Part shown: positions 16,758 to 25,574 of the stretch, one piece after another
Layout: each line of letters opens with the position of its first letter
Position numbering within the stretch: position 1 is the stretch's first letter
Assembly: GCA_001689485.1 (NCBI GenBank)
Contig: LUJQ01000027.1
Location: forward strand, 1 to 33,762
Source: Bacteroidales bacterium M6
GTDB taxonomy: Bacteria; Bacteroidota; Bacteroidia; Bacteroidales; Muribaculaceae
DNA length: 33,762 bases
Reading direction: 5' to 3'
Notes under the pieces: generated by a model
What the model saw: the letters and a program-made list of their open reading frames with translations, nothing else
What the model was told of the DNA's origin: nothing
The model's database searches: none
Translations under genes and position numbers: made by a program

Positions 16758-17438
16758 ATGTCAAAAAAAATCCAAGAAACCCCTGAAACGGGTCTCGACG
16801 GCATCAACGACTCGCTGACCGCCATGACCCAAAAGGTGCAGGACAACAAAAAAATCATCATGGTGTGCTCGCTGGTGGTGATTGCCATCGCAGCCATCGT
16901 GCTTTCTTATGTCTACTTCTTCCGCAACCCAGGTATCCAAAAAGCAAACGACCAAATAGGCGCAGCCGACCTCGAGCTGGCACAAGGCAACGACTCCACC
17001 GCAATGGTGCAATACATGGCATTGGCCGACAACGGCGGCTATGACGCAGCCAACCGTGCAGCCCTTCAAAGCGCAATCCTCCTCTACCAGGACGGGAAAT
17101 ATGAAGAGGCCCTCAAATATCTCGACAAATACTCGGTAAAAGACGAAATCATCGGTGCCGGTGCCCGTTCGCTCAAAGGCGACTGCCTGGTAAACCTCGA
17201 CCGTCTTGACGATGCAGTGAAAGCTTTCAAGGATGCCATCTCCACAAGCGACAACAACCCTGCATACACCCCGTTCTTCATGATGAAGCTCGCAAGGGTT
17301 TTTGCAGCCCAGGGCAAACATGACGAAGAAGCCAAATTATATGAGGAAATCGTGAAGGATTACCCCCTCTACGGGCAGGCCCACAACATCGACGTGGAGA
17401 AACTCCTCGACCGCGCACGCCTCCAGACCGGCAAATAA
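16758..17438 (+). CDS. Membrane-anchored tetratricopeptide-repeat protein (YfgM-like layout)
   Basis: This 226-residue protein has a cytosolic N-terminal segment of about 32 residues, one membrane helix (IIMVCSLVVIAIAAIVLSYVYFF, about residues 34-55) and a periplasmic region with TPR-type helices (AALQSAILLYQDGKYEEALKYL; LKGDCLVNLDRLDDAVKAF; KLARVFAAQGKHDEEAKLYEEI). The layout matches YfgM-type proteins, which assist proteins leaving the Sec translocon, and it is very common and conserved in Bacteroidales near housekeeping genes. A clear promoter precedes it and a hairpin terminator follows at 17496-17540, so it is probably monocistronic. The exact partner is unknown. Confidence 0.87.
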   Translation: MSKKIQETPETGLDGINDSLTAMTQKVQDNKKIIMVCSLVVIAIAAIVLSYVYFFRNPGIQKANDQIGAADLELAQGNDSTAMVQYMALADNGGYDAANRAALQSAILLYQDGKYEEALKYLDKYSVKDEIIGAGARSLKGDCLVNLDRLDDAVKAFKDAISTSDNNPAYTPFFMMKLARVFAAQGKHDEEAKLYEEIVKDYPLYGQAHNIDVEKLLDRARLQTGK

Positions 17439-17495
17439 CCGGTTCGACGCGGAATAAAACCGCACAGGCAACGCCGCAAACAAATGAAACGACCA

Positions 17496-17540
17496 TGGAA
17501 AAAGGCTCTTCCCAAAACATGTGGGAACAGCCTTTTTCCA
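17496..17540 (+). terminator. Rho-independent terminator after the TPR gene
   Basis: A long stem pairs TGGAAAAAGGCT-TTCCCA (17496-17514) with TGGGAA-AGCCTTTTTCCA (17522-17540), separated by one unpaired base on each side. The T-rich 3' arm serves as the uridine tract, 58 nt after the stop. Confidence 0.75.
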
Positions 17541-17586
17541 CTGATATGTAACTTCATCCCATAAGTTGCCAACGCATTTTCAAGAG

Positions 17587-17700
17587 GGTGTGCCAGCATC
17601 CCTCAAGCTCCTGCCACCTGAACCATTCTGACAGAACCCTCGCCCTCCGGGCGAAAACCATGGCGGTGTGCCAAAATATTGAATTCTGACACACCGCCAT
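17587..17700 (+). repeat. panB leader: paired short direct repeats and an 11-bp inverted repeat
   Basis: GGTGTGCCA occurs at 17587-17595 and 17665-17673, and ATTCTGACA at 17625-17633 and 17683-17691, in the same order but with spacers of 29 and 9 nt. The second pair lies within an 11-bp perfect hairpin (17660-17670 with 17690-17700, 19-nt loop), 36 nt before panB. No TAnnTTTG box is seen for panB, so this may be a regulatory leader or an old repeat relic. Confidence 0.4.
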
Positions 17701-17736
17701 TTAAAACGAAAAGAGATTATATAAACAGCAAGCGAC

Positions 17737-18558
17737 ATGTCAACAAACACAATCGACATACCCAAAAAAGTAACCACCACCACAGTGGCGCAGATGAAGC
17801 AACGCGGCGAGAAAATAGCAATGATTACCGCCTACGACTACACGATGGCATCGCTCGTCGACGCCTCAGGCATCGACCTGATACTGGTAGGCGACTCCGC
17901 GGCAAACGTAATGGCAGGTTATGAAACCACCCTCCCCATGACGCTCGACAAAATGATCTACCATGCACAATGCGTTACACGCGCCGCCAAAAGGGCGATG
18001 GTGATTGTCGACATGCCTTTCGGCACCTACCAGGGGAACCCCGACGAAGCCCTGCGTTCGGCAGTGCGCATCATCAAGGAATCAGGCGCTGCGGCAGTCA
18101 AATTGGAAGGTGGCCGTGAGATAAAGGAATCCGTTGAAAAAATCCTTTCGGCAGGCATCCCCGTAATGGCACACCTCGGCCTGACACCGCAGTCGGTCAA
18201 TAAGTTCGGCGGATACGGCGTGCGTGCCAAAGGCGACGCCGAAGCAACCCGGCTGACGGAGGATGCAATGATGCTTCAGGACTTGGGATGCTTCTCGGTA
18301 GTATTTGAAAAAATCCCCGCAGAGCTTGCCTCGACTGTTTCCAAACAGCTGGCAATCCCCACAATCGGAATCGGTGCCGGTTCCGGGACAGACGGGCAGG
18401 TGCTGGTGCTGCAGGATATGCTCGGTATGAACAACGGGTTCCGTCCAAAATTCCTGCGCCTGTATGCCAATCTTGCCGAAACAATCGACGGGGCATTGAA
18501 ACAATACATCTCGGATGTGAAAAACCTCACCTTCCCCACCCTGGAAGAATCATATTGA
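17737..18558 (+). CDS. panB: 3-methyl-2-oxobutanoate hydroxymethyltransferase PanB
   Basis: This 273-residue cytosolic enzyme transfers a hydroxymethyl group from methylene-tetrahydrofolate to 2-oxoisovalerate, the first committed step of pantothenate and coenzyme A synthesis. The (beta/alpha)8 motifs are complete: TAYDY, LVGDSAANVMAGY with Mg-binding Asp53, VDMPFGTYQG with Asp92, KLEGG with Glu124, MAHLGLTPQSV, VFEKIP with catalytic base Glu191, and IGIGAGSGTDGQVLV. Length is standard. panC and panD are not adjacent. The gene has a 195-nt leader with repeats and a hairpin. Confidence 0.97.
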   Translation: MSTNTIDIPKKVTTTTVAQMKQRGEKIAMITAYDYTMASLVDASGIDLILVGDSAANVMAGYETTLPMTLDKMIYHAQCVTRAAKRAMVIVDMPFGTYQGNPDEALRSAVRIIKESGAAAVKLEGGREIKESVEKILSAGIPVMAHLGLTPQSVNKFGGYGVRAKGDAEATRLTEDAMMLQDLGCFSVVFEKIPAELASTVSKQLAIPTIGIGAGSGTDGQVLVLQDMLGMNNGFRPKFLRLYANLAETIDGALKQYISDVKNLTFPTLEESY

Positions 18559-18675
18559 TGCTTTTCCCACGCCAAACGATAAGTAAGTCAAAATGACTTG
18601 CCGCTTTCAATTGACATAGCAGAGTACCGATATAAGAACCATTAGATACACAAATAACATTATTTAACTATCCAA

Positions 18676-18708
18676 TTCTGCATGGGCATGGAAAAATAGC
18701 TAATTTTG
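18676..18708 (+). promoter_or_regulatory. Promoter of the candidate small RNA
   Basis: TAATTTTG (18701-18708) is a full -7 match. TCTG (18677-18680, preceded by T) sits 20 nt upstream as a one-mismatch -33 box. The predicted start, near 18711-18715, coincides with the first base of a paired RNA segment. Confidence 0.5.
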
Positions 18709-18712
18709 TGGT

Positions 18713-18905
18713 GTGATTCCTTCATTGCATGCCGATGGTTGCGACACATATGTCACCAACCTTTTAAGGCTCCGACAATCGGATTTCAAGGAATGAGTCA
18801 CATTCAAAAAAACGACACGTTAATTTGACGAAAAAAGACATATATACTTGAATTTTGGTTATGAGGGAGGTGTGTTTCTGTGAAGAAACACACTTTTCGT
18901 TTTAT
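18713..18905 (+). ncRNA. Candidate structured small RNA (~190 nt), family unknown
   Basis: Between panB and the locus regulator, a promoter and a strong terminator bracket a segment with little coding potential. Its 5' end can pair as ATTCCTT (18716-18722) with AAGGAAT (18788-18794), extended by TGTG/CACA across a bulge. Inside, CCGAT pairs with ATCGG, and GGTTG-GACA pairs with TGTC-CAACC as a hairpin capped by CATA. The 3' end is the terminator stem at 18870-18893. The pairing is not the end-to-end closure of 6S RNA, and no SRP, tmRNA or RNase P hallmark is seen. Structure is read by eye; expression is not shown. Confidence 0.4.
18870..18905 (+). terminator. Rho-independent terminator of the candidate small RNA
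   Basis: GTGTGTTTCT (18870-18879) pairs perfectly with AGAAACACAC (18884-18893) around loop GTGA and is followed by TTTTCGTTTT. It lies over 300 nt after panB, which favours a separate transcript. An outer GGGAGG/CCTCCC pairing is also possible. Confidence 0.75.
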
Positions 18906-19004
18906 ATCCCTCCCCTATTCTCACCCGTCATCTGCCAGGATATGCGGCTCATCCGCGAAGGAAAGGACTAATTGAAAACATGAACCAGCCATGAGACAAC
19001 GGCT

Positions 19005-19035
19005 TTTGCCGCTTTGCCGAATTTGTGTAACTTTG
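19005..19035 (+). promoter_or_regulatory. Promoter of the locus regulator gene
   Basis: TTTG (19005-19008), a 19-nt spacer and TAACTTTG (19028-19035) match the consensus; the leader before ATG 19058 would be only about 15-18 nt. Confidence 0.7.
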
Positions 19036-19057
19036 CAAAAACCGCATACCGATCGTA

Positions 19058-20728
19058 ATGGGTAAACATCACTACATATTGCCAATCACCATATTCCTAT
19101 TTTTTGCAACGACCCTACAGGCCGCCAACCGCCACGAACACAAGGTTGACTCCCTGATGGAAAAATTGCAAGAAGCTATCGACAACCGCGAGGCATTCAT
19201 CCAACAGAAAGAAAGCCGCATCGTGGAATTACGCAAGGAAATTTCTGCCGCCGAAAACGACAACCGGCGCTCCGACGCCCTTGACGCCCTGATAAACGAA
19301 TACAACTCCTACAACACCGATTCGGCATTGGCGATATGCAGGCGTCGCGAGCTGCTTGCAAGGAAAAACGGCAACCCCGTGATGATTCGCAACGCCATGA
19401 TGAACACTGCCAACGTGCTGGCCACAACCGGCATGTACAAAGAGGCGATGGAAATCATGGATACAATCCATACCGCCGACATACCCGGTTACATGCACCC
19501 GTTCCGCTATCACATACTCCGCACACTTTACGGAATGATGGCAGACTATGCCGTGCGCGATGACGACCGGGAGAAATATTCCGCCCTTACCACACAGTAT
19601 CTCGACTCACTGACTGCCGTAAACCCTCCCGGCTCGGTCGGTTACGTAATGGCCGCTGCCACACTGCACAACGCACGCGGGGAATATGAAAACGCCGCAG
19701 AAGTGGTAAACCGCTTCCTTCACGACAATGAAACCACCACACACGAAAAAGCAATCTGTGATTTCACCCTTTCAGAAACCTACGAACTGGCAGGCGACAC
19801 CCGCAGACAGAAAGAATACCTGATCCGTGCAGCAATAGCCGACATGCAGTCGGCCGTGCGTGAGTACATCTCGTTACGAAATCTCGCCGTCCTCCTTTAC
19901 CGCGAAGGTGAGGTAGAGGATGCCTACAACCTGTTACGCATATCGATGGAAGACGCGGCCAAATGCAACGCCCGCATGAGGGTGGTCGAGCTAAACAACA
20001 TATTCCCGCTGGTCAACGATATGTATCTCGACGTAATCCAACGCCAAAAACGCAATCTGCGCTGGTCACTGATAATTATAAGCATCCTGTCGGCAATCCT
20101 GCTCGGGGCGGTGTTCTACGTGCTGAAACAGATGAAACGCACGGCAGCCGCCAAGAAGGATGTGGAACATGCCAACGAAATGTTGCAGCAGCTCAACAAC
20201 GAGCTCAAAGCCTCGAATGCCGCCCTCCAGGCAGCCAACCAGTCAATTGCCGAAAATTCACGTATCAAGGAGGAATACATCGCACGGTATATGGACCAAT
20301 GCTCGCTATATATCGAAAAACTCGACAGCTATCGCAAACAACTGGGCAAACTCATCATTGCAGGTAAAACCAGACAGCTGAACGACACATTGAAATCAAC
20401 CGCATTCCTCGACGAGGAGCTGAAGGCATTCTATGATAATTTCGACAACACATTCCTCAACCTTTTCCCTACTTTCGTAGCCGATTTCAACGCACTGCTC
20501 CGCCCCGAAGAGGAAATAGTGCCTAAGAAACCCGGACATCTTACCACCGAACTACGCATATTCGCCCTGATCAGGCTCGGCATCGGCGACAGTGTGAAAA
20601 TAGCACAGTTCCTGCGCTACTCCGTCACCACCATCTACAACTACCGCACAAAAGCACGTAACAAAGCCGTCGGCAACCGCGACAAACTCGAGGAGGAAGT
20701 AATGAAAATAGGGCTCCCCATATCCTGA
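19058..20728 (+). CDS. Membrane-spanning HTH regulator of the glycan locus (DUF6377-like)
   Basis: This 556-residue protein has a signal peptide (residues 1-22), a helical start (DSLMEKLQEAIDNREAFIQQKESRI) typical of what I recall as DUF6377, periplasmic TPR-like helices to about residue 325, a single membrane helix at about 336-358 (WSLIIISILSAILLGAVFYVL), a coiled coil at about 360-410 and a C-terminal DNA-binding region (LTTELRIFALIRLGIGDSVKIAQFL, then SVTTIYNYRTKARNKA) resembling LuxR-type HTHs. The layout fits a sensor that binds glycan or a partner in the periplasm and acts on DNA from the membrane. It lies just upstream of susC in the same direction, with its own promoter and terminator, so it probably controls this locus. 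Confidence 0.8.
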   Translation: MGKHHYILPITIFLFFATTLQAANRHEHKVDSLMEKLQEAIDNREAFIQQKESRIVELRKEISAAENDNRRSDALDALINEYNSYNTDSALAICRRRELLARKNGNPVMIRNAMMNTANVLATTGMYKEAMEIMDTIHTADIPGYMHPFRYHILRTLYGMMADYAVRDDDREKYSALTTQYLDSLTAVNPPGSVGYVMAAATLHNARGEYENAAEVVNRFLHDNETTTHEKAICDFTLSETYELAGDTRRQKEYLIRAAIADMQSAVREYISLRNLAVLLYREGEVEDAYNLLRISMEDAAKCNARMRVVELNNIFPLVNDMYLDVIQRQKRNLRWSLIIISILSAILLGAVFYVLKQMKRTAAAKKDVEHANEMLQQLNNELKASNAALQAANQSIAENSRIKEEYIARYMDQCSLYIEKLDSYRKQLGKLIIAGKTRQLNDTLKSTAFLDEELKAFYDNFDNTFLNLFPTFVADFNALLRPEEEIVPKKPGHLTTELRIFALIRLGIGDSVKIAQFLRYSVTTIYNYRTKARNKAVGNRDKLEEEVMKIGLPIS

Positions 20729-20861
20729 AAGAACAGACAACTTCATTGCAAAACGACTTCAAACAGCTGTTGCAATGGTGTGCGACAGCTCATTTCCCAC
20801 TACTTATTTGGCGGCGTCCTACAGCACCAACCTACTAACACTCAAGATATTTATTCATATC

Positions 20862-20905
20862 AACCGGGCATTGCGGCTATATTTTTAGTCATGCCCGGTT
20901 TTTGC
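20862..20905 (+). terminator. Rho-independent terminator after the regulator gene
   Basis: AACCGGGCAT (20862-20871) pairs with ATGCCCGGTT (20891-20900), followed by more T residues. It separates the regulator from the susC transcript. Confidence 0.7.
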
Positions 20906-20919
20906 ATTATTTAATAACT

Positions 20920-20927
20920 TACTTTTG
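20920..20927 (+). promoter_or_regulatory. -7 element of the susC operon
   Basis: TACTTTTG fits TAnnTTTG, giving a leader of about 100 nt before ATG 21032. A TTTG is present only 15 nt upstream, closer than the preferred spacing, as might be expected of an activator-dependent promoter. Confidence 0.5.
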
Positions 20928-21031
20928 CATTGTGGAAAAAGACTGCCGACATCCCATGCCATGAAAAACGGGAGCAGCCGATAATCCGACCAAGAGAAAT
21001 TCCTAACTTTAATCTATAACAAATCTACATC

Positions 21032-24000
21032 ATGAAACGACCAAAAGCTCCGGCTATCTTATGCCGTCTGACCCTGCTTTTGATGCTGTTTGCCATGACC
21101 CCGCGTGCCATGGCTCAACAACAAATCAATGTTTCGGGCATAGTGACCGACCCGTCGGGCGAACCGATTATCGGCGCCAGCGTCATAGCGGGCGATTCCG
21201 GCAACGGCACCGCGACCAATATCGACGGCGAATACACAATCAAAGCCGACCCACTCGGCGAAATCCGCTTCTCCTACATCGGTTATACACCGCAATCCGT
21301 TTCAGTCGACGGGCGCAACACCATCAATGTCACATTGGAGGAAAATGCTTCCGTGCTCGACGAAGTGGTGGTAATCGGCTACGGTACGCTTAAGAAAAGC
21401 GACCTCACAGGAGCCGTTTCCTCACTTGGGGCGAAAGACATCAAGGAAGTGCCGGTCAACAATGTGGGACAGGCCATCCAAGGAAAAATCGCAGGTGTGA
21501 ACATCGTCGGCGGTAACAAACCCGGTGACAACGTGACCATCAAGGTGCGCGGCCTAGGCTCGATTATCAATTGCGACCCCCTGGTGGTTATCGACGGCGT
21601 TCCGACCGACCTGGGTCTTAACAGCCTCAACCCGCAGGATATCGAGCGGCTCGACGTGCTGAAAGACGCCTCCGCTACTGCCATCTACGGCTCACGCGGC
21701 GCCAATGGCGTTGTGATGATTACCACTCGCAAAGGCGTTAGCGGCACTGCGAAGCTCTCGGTTTCGGTCAACGCCGCGTTTTCAAACGCTTCAAAGACAA
21801 TGAAGCTCCTCGACGCGGCCGGATATGCCGCCCTTAGCAACGACATGCTCTCGCAGGCAGGACACAACACAAATCCCGACTGGGCCGACCCGTCAACCCT
21901 GACACAATCGACCAACTGGGTTGACGAACTCCTCCAGACCGGGGTGATGCAGAACTACAATGTGAGTTATTCAGGCGGCACCGACAAGGCCCACTACTAT
22001 TTCTCGGCAGGCTTCCTGGACCAAAGCGGCATCGTGCGCAACGTAAACTACCGCCGCTTCACCTTTCAAAGCAACAACGATGTGAAGCTCAAAAGCTGGC
22101 TCAAACTCTCCAACAACCTTCTTTTCAGTGCCGATATAAAGAACTCCGGCTCCTACAGCATGTGGGACGCCATGCAGGCACTCCCCACATTCCCCGTCAA
22201 AACCGACGACGGGCAATGGAGCGGGCCTTCGGGTAACTCCGAATGGTATGGCAGCGTGCGCAACCCTATCGGCGTTAACGAAATGAACCAAAGCTCCACA
22301 AACGGCTACAACCTCCTGGCCAACATAGCCGCCGACGTCACATTCACCCCCTGGCTGCAATTCCGCTCGCTATTCGGATTCGACGGCAAATTCTTCTTCG
22401 ACGAGGCTTTCACGCCCAAATATGACTGGAAGCCCACCCCGGTTGAGGAAAGCACCCAGTACCAATCATCGAACCGTAACTTCACCTATCTGTGGGATAA
22501 CTACTTCACCTTCGACTATACATTTGCCAATAAGCACTCGCTCAACGTCATGGCAGGTATGTCGGCGCAGTGGAACCACGCCTATTGGATGAACGGGCAG
22601 ATGAACGGCTTCCTGTTCGACAACGTGCACCAGCTCGAGAACGGTGAAAAAATCAACGACCTCGCAGGTTCGCAAAACGAATGGGCGCTCCTTTCCTACA
22701 TGGCACGTGCCAACTACTCCTACGACAACAGATACCTCCTCACCGCCACCGTGCGCCGCGACGGCTCAAGCCGTTTCGGTCGGAAACACCGCTGGGGCAC
22801 ATTCCCCTCGGCATCGGCGGCCTGGCGTATCTCGGCCGAGGAATTCTTCCCTCAGGATATAGCTGTCAACGACCTCAAACTGCGTCTCGGCTACGGTAAA
22901 ACAGGCTCGCAGGCATCGGTAGGAAACTATGACCACATACAGACACTCGTCACACTGCTCTACCCGTTCGGTACATCACTCGACAATGCCGAGCAGTCGG
23001 CACTCTATTCCCAGGTACTCGCCAACTCGTCGATTCACTGGGAGGAAATCGAGCAGTTCAATGCCGGTCTCGACGTGTCGCTGTTCAATTCACGCCTTAA
23101 CGTGTCGCTCGACGGATATATCAAGAACACCAACGCAATGCTCGTAAAAGCCGCCTTCCCCATAACCACCGGATTCGAGGACACTTTCGACACATATATC
23201 AACGCAGGCAAAGTGCGAAACATAGGCTGGGAACTTTCAGCCAACTCAGTGAACCTCACAGGCGAATTCGGCTGGGAAACCAACGTGGCCATAACCTACA
23301 ACAAAAACAAAATCAAAGATCTCAACAGCGACACCCCGCTATGGCGCAACCAGTTCGGAGGCGCATATGCAACGATGCTCGCCGCCGACTTCCCGATGAA
23401 CGTGTTCTACGGCTATGTGACCGACGGTATCTTCCAAAACGCCGATGAAATCAAGGCACATGCCGTGCAGCCCGGCGCCGAACCAGGCGACATCCGCTTC
23501 CGCGACCTTAACAACGACGGGGTTATCAACGACGAAGACCGCACCGTAATCGGCAACCCCAACCCCACATGGCTCTTCTCTATGAACAACAAATTCTCCT
23601 ATAAGGGATTCGAGCTTTCAATATTCCTGCAGGGAATAGCAGGCAACAAAATCTACAACCGCACACGCTCGGCCATGGAAAGCATGTCGGCGGCATATAA
23701 CCAATATGCCACAACCGCCGACCGCTGGAACGGCCCCGGCACATCGTTCGACATGCCTCGCGCCGTATGGGCTGACCCCAACGGCAACAACCGCGTCAGC
23801 GACCGATGGGTTGAAAACGGCGCATACCTCCGCCTTAAAAACCTCACATTGGCCTATAACTTCCCGACCCGCCTCCTCGACCGCATCGGCTTCGAACAGG
23901 CACGCGTGATTTTCTCATGCGAAAACGTGGCAACAATCACAGGCTACAAGGGTCTCGACCCCGAAGTGGGCATCGACGGTATCGACTATTCGAGCTTCCC

Positions 24001-24043
24001 CCCTGCCCGCACCTTCAATGTCGGCCTTTCGTTCAACTTCTAA
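21032..24043 (+). CDS. SusC-family TonB-dependent outer-membrane transporter
   Basis: This 1003-residue receptor imports oligosaccharides across the outer membrane with energy from TonB. In order: signal peptide 1-29; carboxypeptidase-regulatory-like domain about 32-112 (INVSGIVTDPSGEPIIGASV); the SusC-type segment VLDEVVVIGYGTLKKSDLTGAV; plug domain about 120-235 (VNNVGQAIQGKIAGVNI, VRGLGSI, VVIDGVPTD, ATAIYGSRGANGVVMI TTRKG); then a large barrel ending in FNVGLSFNF with the C-terminal Phe. No STN domain is present, so it should not signal to an anti-sigma factor. The SusD gene follows immediately. Length and motifs are standard. Substrate is inferred from the GH66 and GH97 genes as an alpha-glucan. 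Confidence 0.96.
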   Translation: MKRPKAPAILCRLTLLLMLFAMTPRAMAQQQINVSGIVTDPSGEPIIGASVIAGDSGNGTATNIDGEYTIKADPLGEIRFSYIGYTPQSVSVDGRNTINVTLEENASVLDEVVVIGYGTLKKSDLTGAVSSLGAKDIKEVPVNNVGQAIQGKIAGVNIVGGNKPGDNVTIKVRGLGSIINCDPLVVIDGVPTDLGLNSLNPQDIERLDVLKDASATAIYGSRGANGVVMITTRKGVSGTAKLSVSVNAAFSNASKTMKLLDAAGYAALSNDMLSQAGHNTNPDWADPSTLTQSTNWVDELLQTGVMQNYNVSYSGGTDKAHYYFSAGFLDQSGIVRNVNYRRFTFQSNNDVKLKSWLKLSNNLLFSADIKNSGSYSMWDAMQALPTFPVKTDDGQWSGPSGNSEWYGSVRNPIGVNEMNQSSTNGYNLLANIAADVTFTPWLQFRSLFGFDGKFFFDEAFTPKYDWKPTPVEESTQYQSSNRNFTYLWDNYFTFDYTFANKHSLNVMAGMSAQWNHAYWMNGQMNGFLFDNVHQLENGEKINDLAGSQNEWALLSYMARANYSYDNRYLLTATVRRDGSSRFGRKHRWGTFPSASAAWRISAEEFFPQDIAVNDLKLRLGYGKTGSQASVGNYDHIQTLVTLLYPFGTSLDNAEQSALYSQVLANSSIHWEEIEQFNAGLDVSLFNSRLNVSLDGYIKNTNAMLVKAAFPITTGFEDTFDTYINAGKVRNIGWELSANSVNLTGEFGWETNVAITYNKNKIKDLNSDTPLWRNQFGGAYATMLAADFPMNVFYGYVTDGIFQNADEIKAHAVQPGAEPGDIRFRDLNNDGVINDEDRTVIGNPNPTWLFSMNNKFSYKGFELSIFLQGIAGNKIYNRTRSAMESMSAAYNQYATTADRWNGPGTSFDMPRAVWADPNGNNRVSDRWVENGAYLRLKNLTLAYNFPTRLLDRIGFEQARVIFSCENVATITGYKGLDPEVGIDGIDYSSFPPARTFNVGLSFNF

Positions 24044-24056
24044 TCCAGGATTCCCA

Positions 24057-25553
24057 ATGAAAAAACTCATATACCCGCTGGCCGCGTTATTGATGGCAGC
24101 GACCTTCTCGTCATGCGAGGATTTCCTCGACAAAACCCCATATGACCGCGTCGACCCGCAGGCCGACGTTACCGACCAGGTGGCAGTGGCCATGGCCAAC
24201 GCCTGCTACATCCCGCTCCGTTCGTCAAACCTCTACAACCAGCGCATATGGAGCCTCGACATAGTGGCCGGGAACTCCAACGTAGGCGCCGGCGGTGGTG
24301 ACGACGGTATAGAAACCATCCAGGCCGCCAACTTCACCACTCTCAGCGACAATGCCATGGCTCTCTATATGTGGCGTTCCCCCTGGATTGGAATCGCCCA
24401 GTGCAACAACCTCATCAACGCACTTGAAAATTCCAACAACGTCAGCGATGAAATCCGCGACCGCTCCATGGGTGAGGCTCTTTTCCTCCGCGCCCACTAT
24501 TACTACCTGCTGGCACGCCTCTATGGCGGTGTACCCCTGCGCCTGGAGCCTTACGACCCCGACACATCAAGCGCCATAGCACGCACATCGCTCGACGAGA
24601 CATACCGCCAGATCATCGAGGACTGCACCGGCGCAATAAGCCTGCTACCACCGAAATATGAATACGACAACGAGCAGAAAGGACGCGCATGCCAGGAAGC
24701 AGCCTTGTACATGCTCGCCGACATCTACCTGACCCTCGCCCCGTCAAACCCCTCGCTCTATAACGAAGTAATCGACCTGTGCGACGAAATCACATCACTG
24801 GGCTACGACCTGTCGCAATGCCCCTATGCCGACAACTTCAACTGCCCTGTGCGCAACGGAGCCGAATCAATCTTCGAAGTGCAGTATTCAGGCAGCACCG
24901 AATCTGATTTCTGGGGCAACACCCCCTACGCATCATGGCTGTCGACCTTCATGGGGCCGCGTGGCTCAGGTCTCGTAGCCGGTTCGTGGGGATGGAACCT
25001 GCCAACACAGGAATTCATTGACGCATATGAAGAGGGCGACCTCCGCAAACCCATATCGGTGTTCTATGAAGGATGCCCGGATTGGGAAGGAAAGCCCTAT
25101 CGCCCGCAATGGTCAAACACCGGCTACAATGTGCGCAAATTCCTAGTTTCAAAAGAAATATCCCCCGAAACAGACACCAGCCCCGCCAACTTCGTGGTCT
25201 ATCGCTACGCTGGCGTGCTGCTGATGCAGGCCGAGGCATTCAACGAACTTGGTCAGACATCCAACGCCCGAGGCCCTGTCAACATAGTGCGTAAACGTGC
25301 CGGGCTGTCGCCCCTCCCCTCCAACATCACCAAAACCGACATGCGCGAGGCCATCATCCACGAACGCCGCATGGAACTTGCCTTCGAAGGGCATCGCTGG
25401 TTCGACCTGATACGAATCGACAACGGCGACTATGCTGTGCGGTTCCTCCACTCCATCGGCAAAACAAACGCCACCAAGGACCGCCTGCTCTTCCCCATCC
25501 CGCAGACAGAAATCGACGCCAACCCCCTCATGACCCAGAACCCGGGCTATTAA
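24057..25553 (+). CDS. SusD-family surface glycan-binding lipoprotein
   Basis: This 498-residue protein forms the lid of the SusC transporter and binds glycan outside the cell. ATG at 24057 gives a lipoprotein signal (MKKLIYPLAALLMAATFSSC) followed by EDFLDKTPYD, the usual SusD start. The N-terminal TPR-like helices include MGEALFLRAHYYYLLARLYGGVPL, and the C-terminal region has FVVYRYAGVLLMQAEAFNELG, RKRAGL and IIHERRMELAFEGHRWFDLIR, all typical of the RagB/SusD family. The start lies 13 nt after the susC stop, so the pair is translated from one transcript in nearly equal amounts. Confidence 0.96.
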   Translation: MKKLIYPLAALLMAATFSSCEDFLDKTPYDRVDPQADVTDQVAVAMANACYIPLRSSNLYNQRIWSLDIVAGNSNVGAGGGDDGIETIQAANFTTLSDNAMALYMWRSPWIGIAQCNNLINALENSNNVSDEIRDRSMGEALFLRAHYYYLLARLYGGVPLRLEPYDPDTSSAIARTSLDETYRQIIEDCTGAISLLPPKYEYDNEQKGRACQEAALYMLADIYLTLAPSNPSLYNEVIDLCDEITSLGYDLSQCPYADNFNCPVRNGAESIFEVQYSGSTESDFWGNTPYASWLSTFMGPRGSGLVAGSWGWNLPTQEFIDAYEEGDLRKPISVFYEGCPDWEGKPYRPQWSNTGYNVRKFLVSKEISPETDTSPANFVVYRYAGVLLMQAEAFNELGQTSNARGPVNIVRKRAGLSPLPSNITKTDMREAIIHERRMELAFEGHRWFDLIRIDNGDYAVRFLHSIGKTNATKDRLLFPIPQTEIDANPLMTQNPGY

Positions 25554-25574
25554 TCCCTTTTAAAACACCTAATC

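Noticed and set aside
16761..17321. Minus-strand open frame of 186 codons, Val/Cys rich
   Set aside because: It is opposite the membrane-anchored TPR gene, which has a good promoter and terminator; the composition is typical of a shadow frame.
17541..17736. A known riboswitch upstream of panB
   Set aside because: No conserved core of a TPP, cobalamin, SAM or other familiar riboswitch could be recognised; only short repeats and one hairpin are seen.
18713..18905. 6S RNA, SRP RNA or tmRNA as the identity of the candidate small RNA
   Set aside because: The 5' end pairs with an internal segment and not with the 3' end, and the SRP core motif and the tRNA-like ends of tmRNA are absent. The candidate is kept without a family name.
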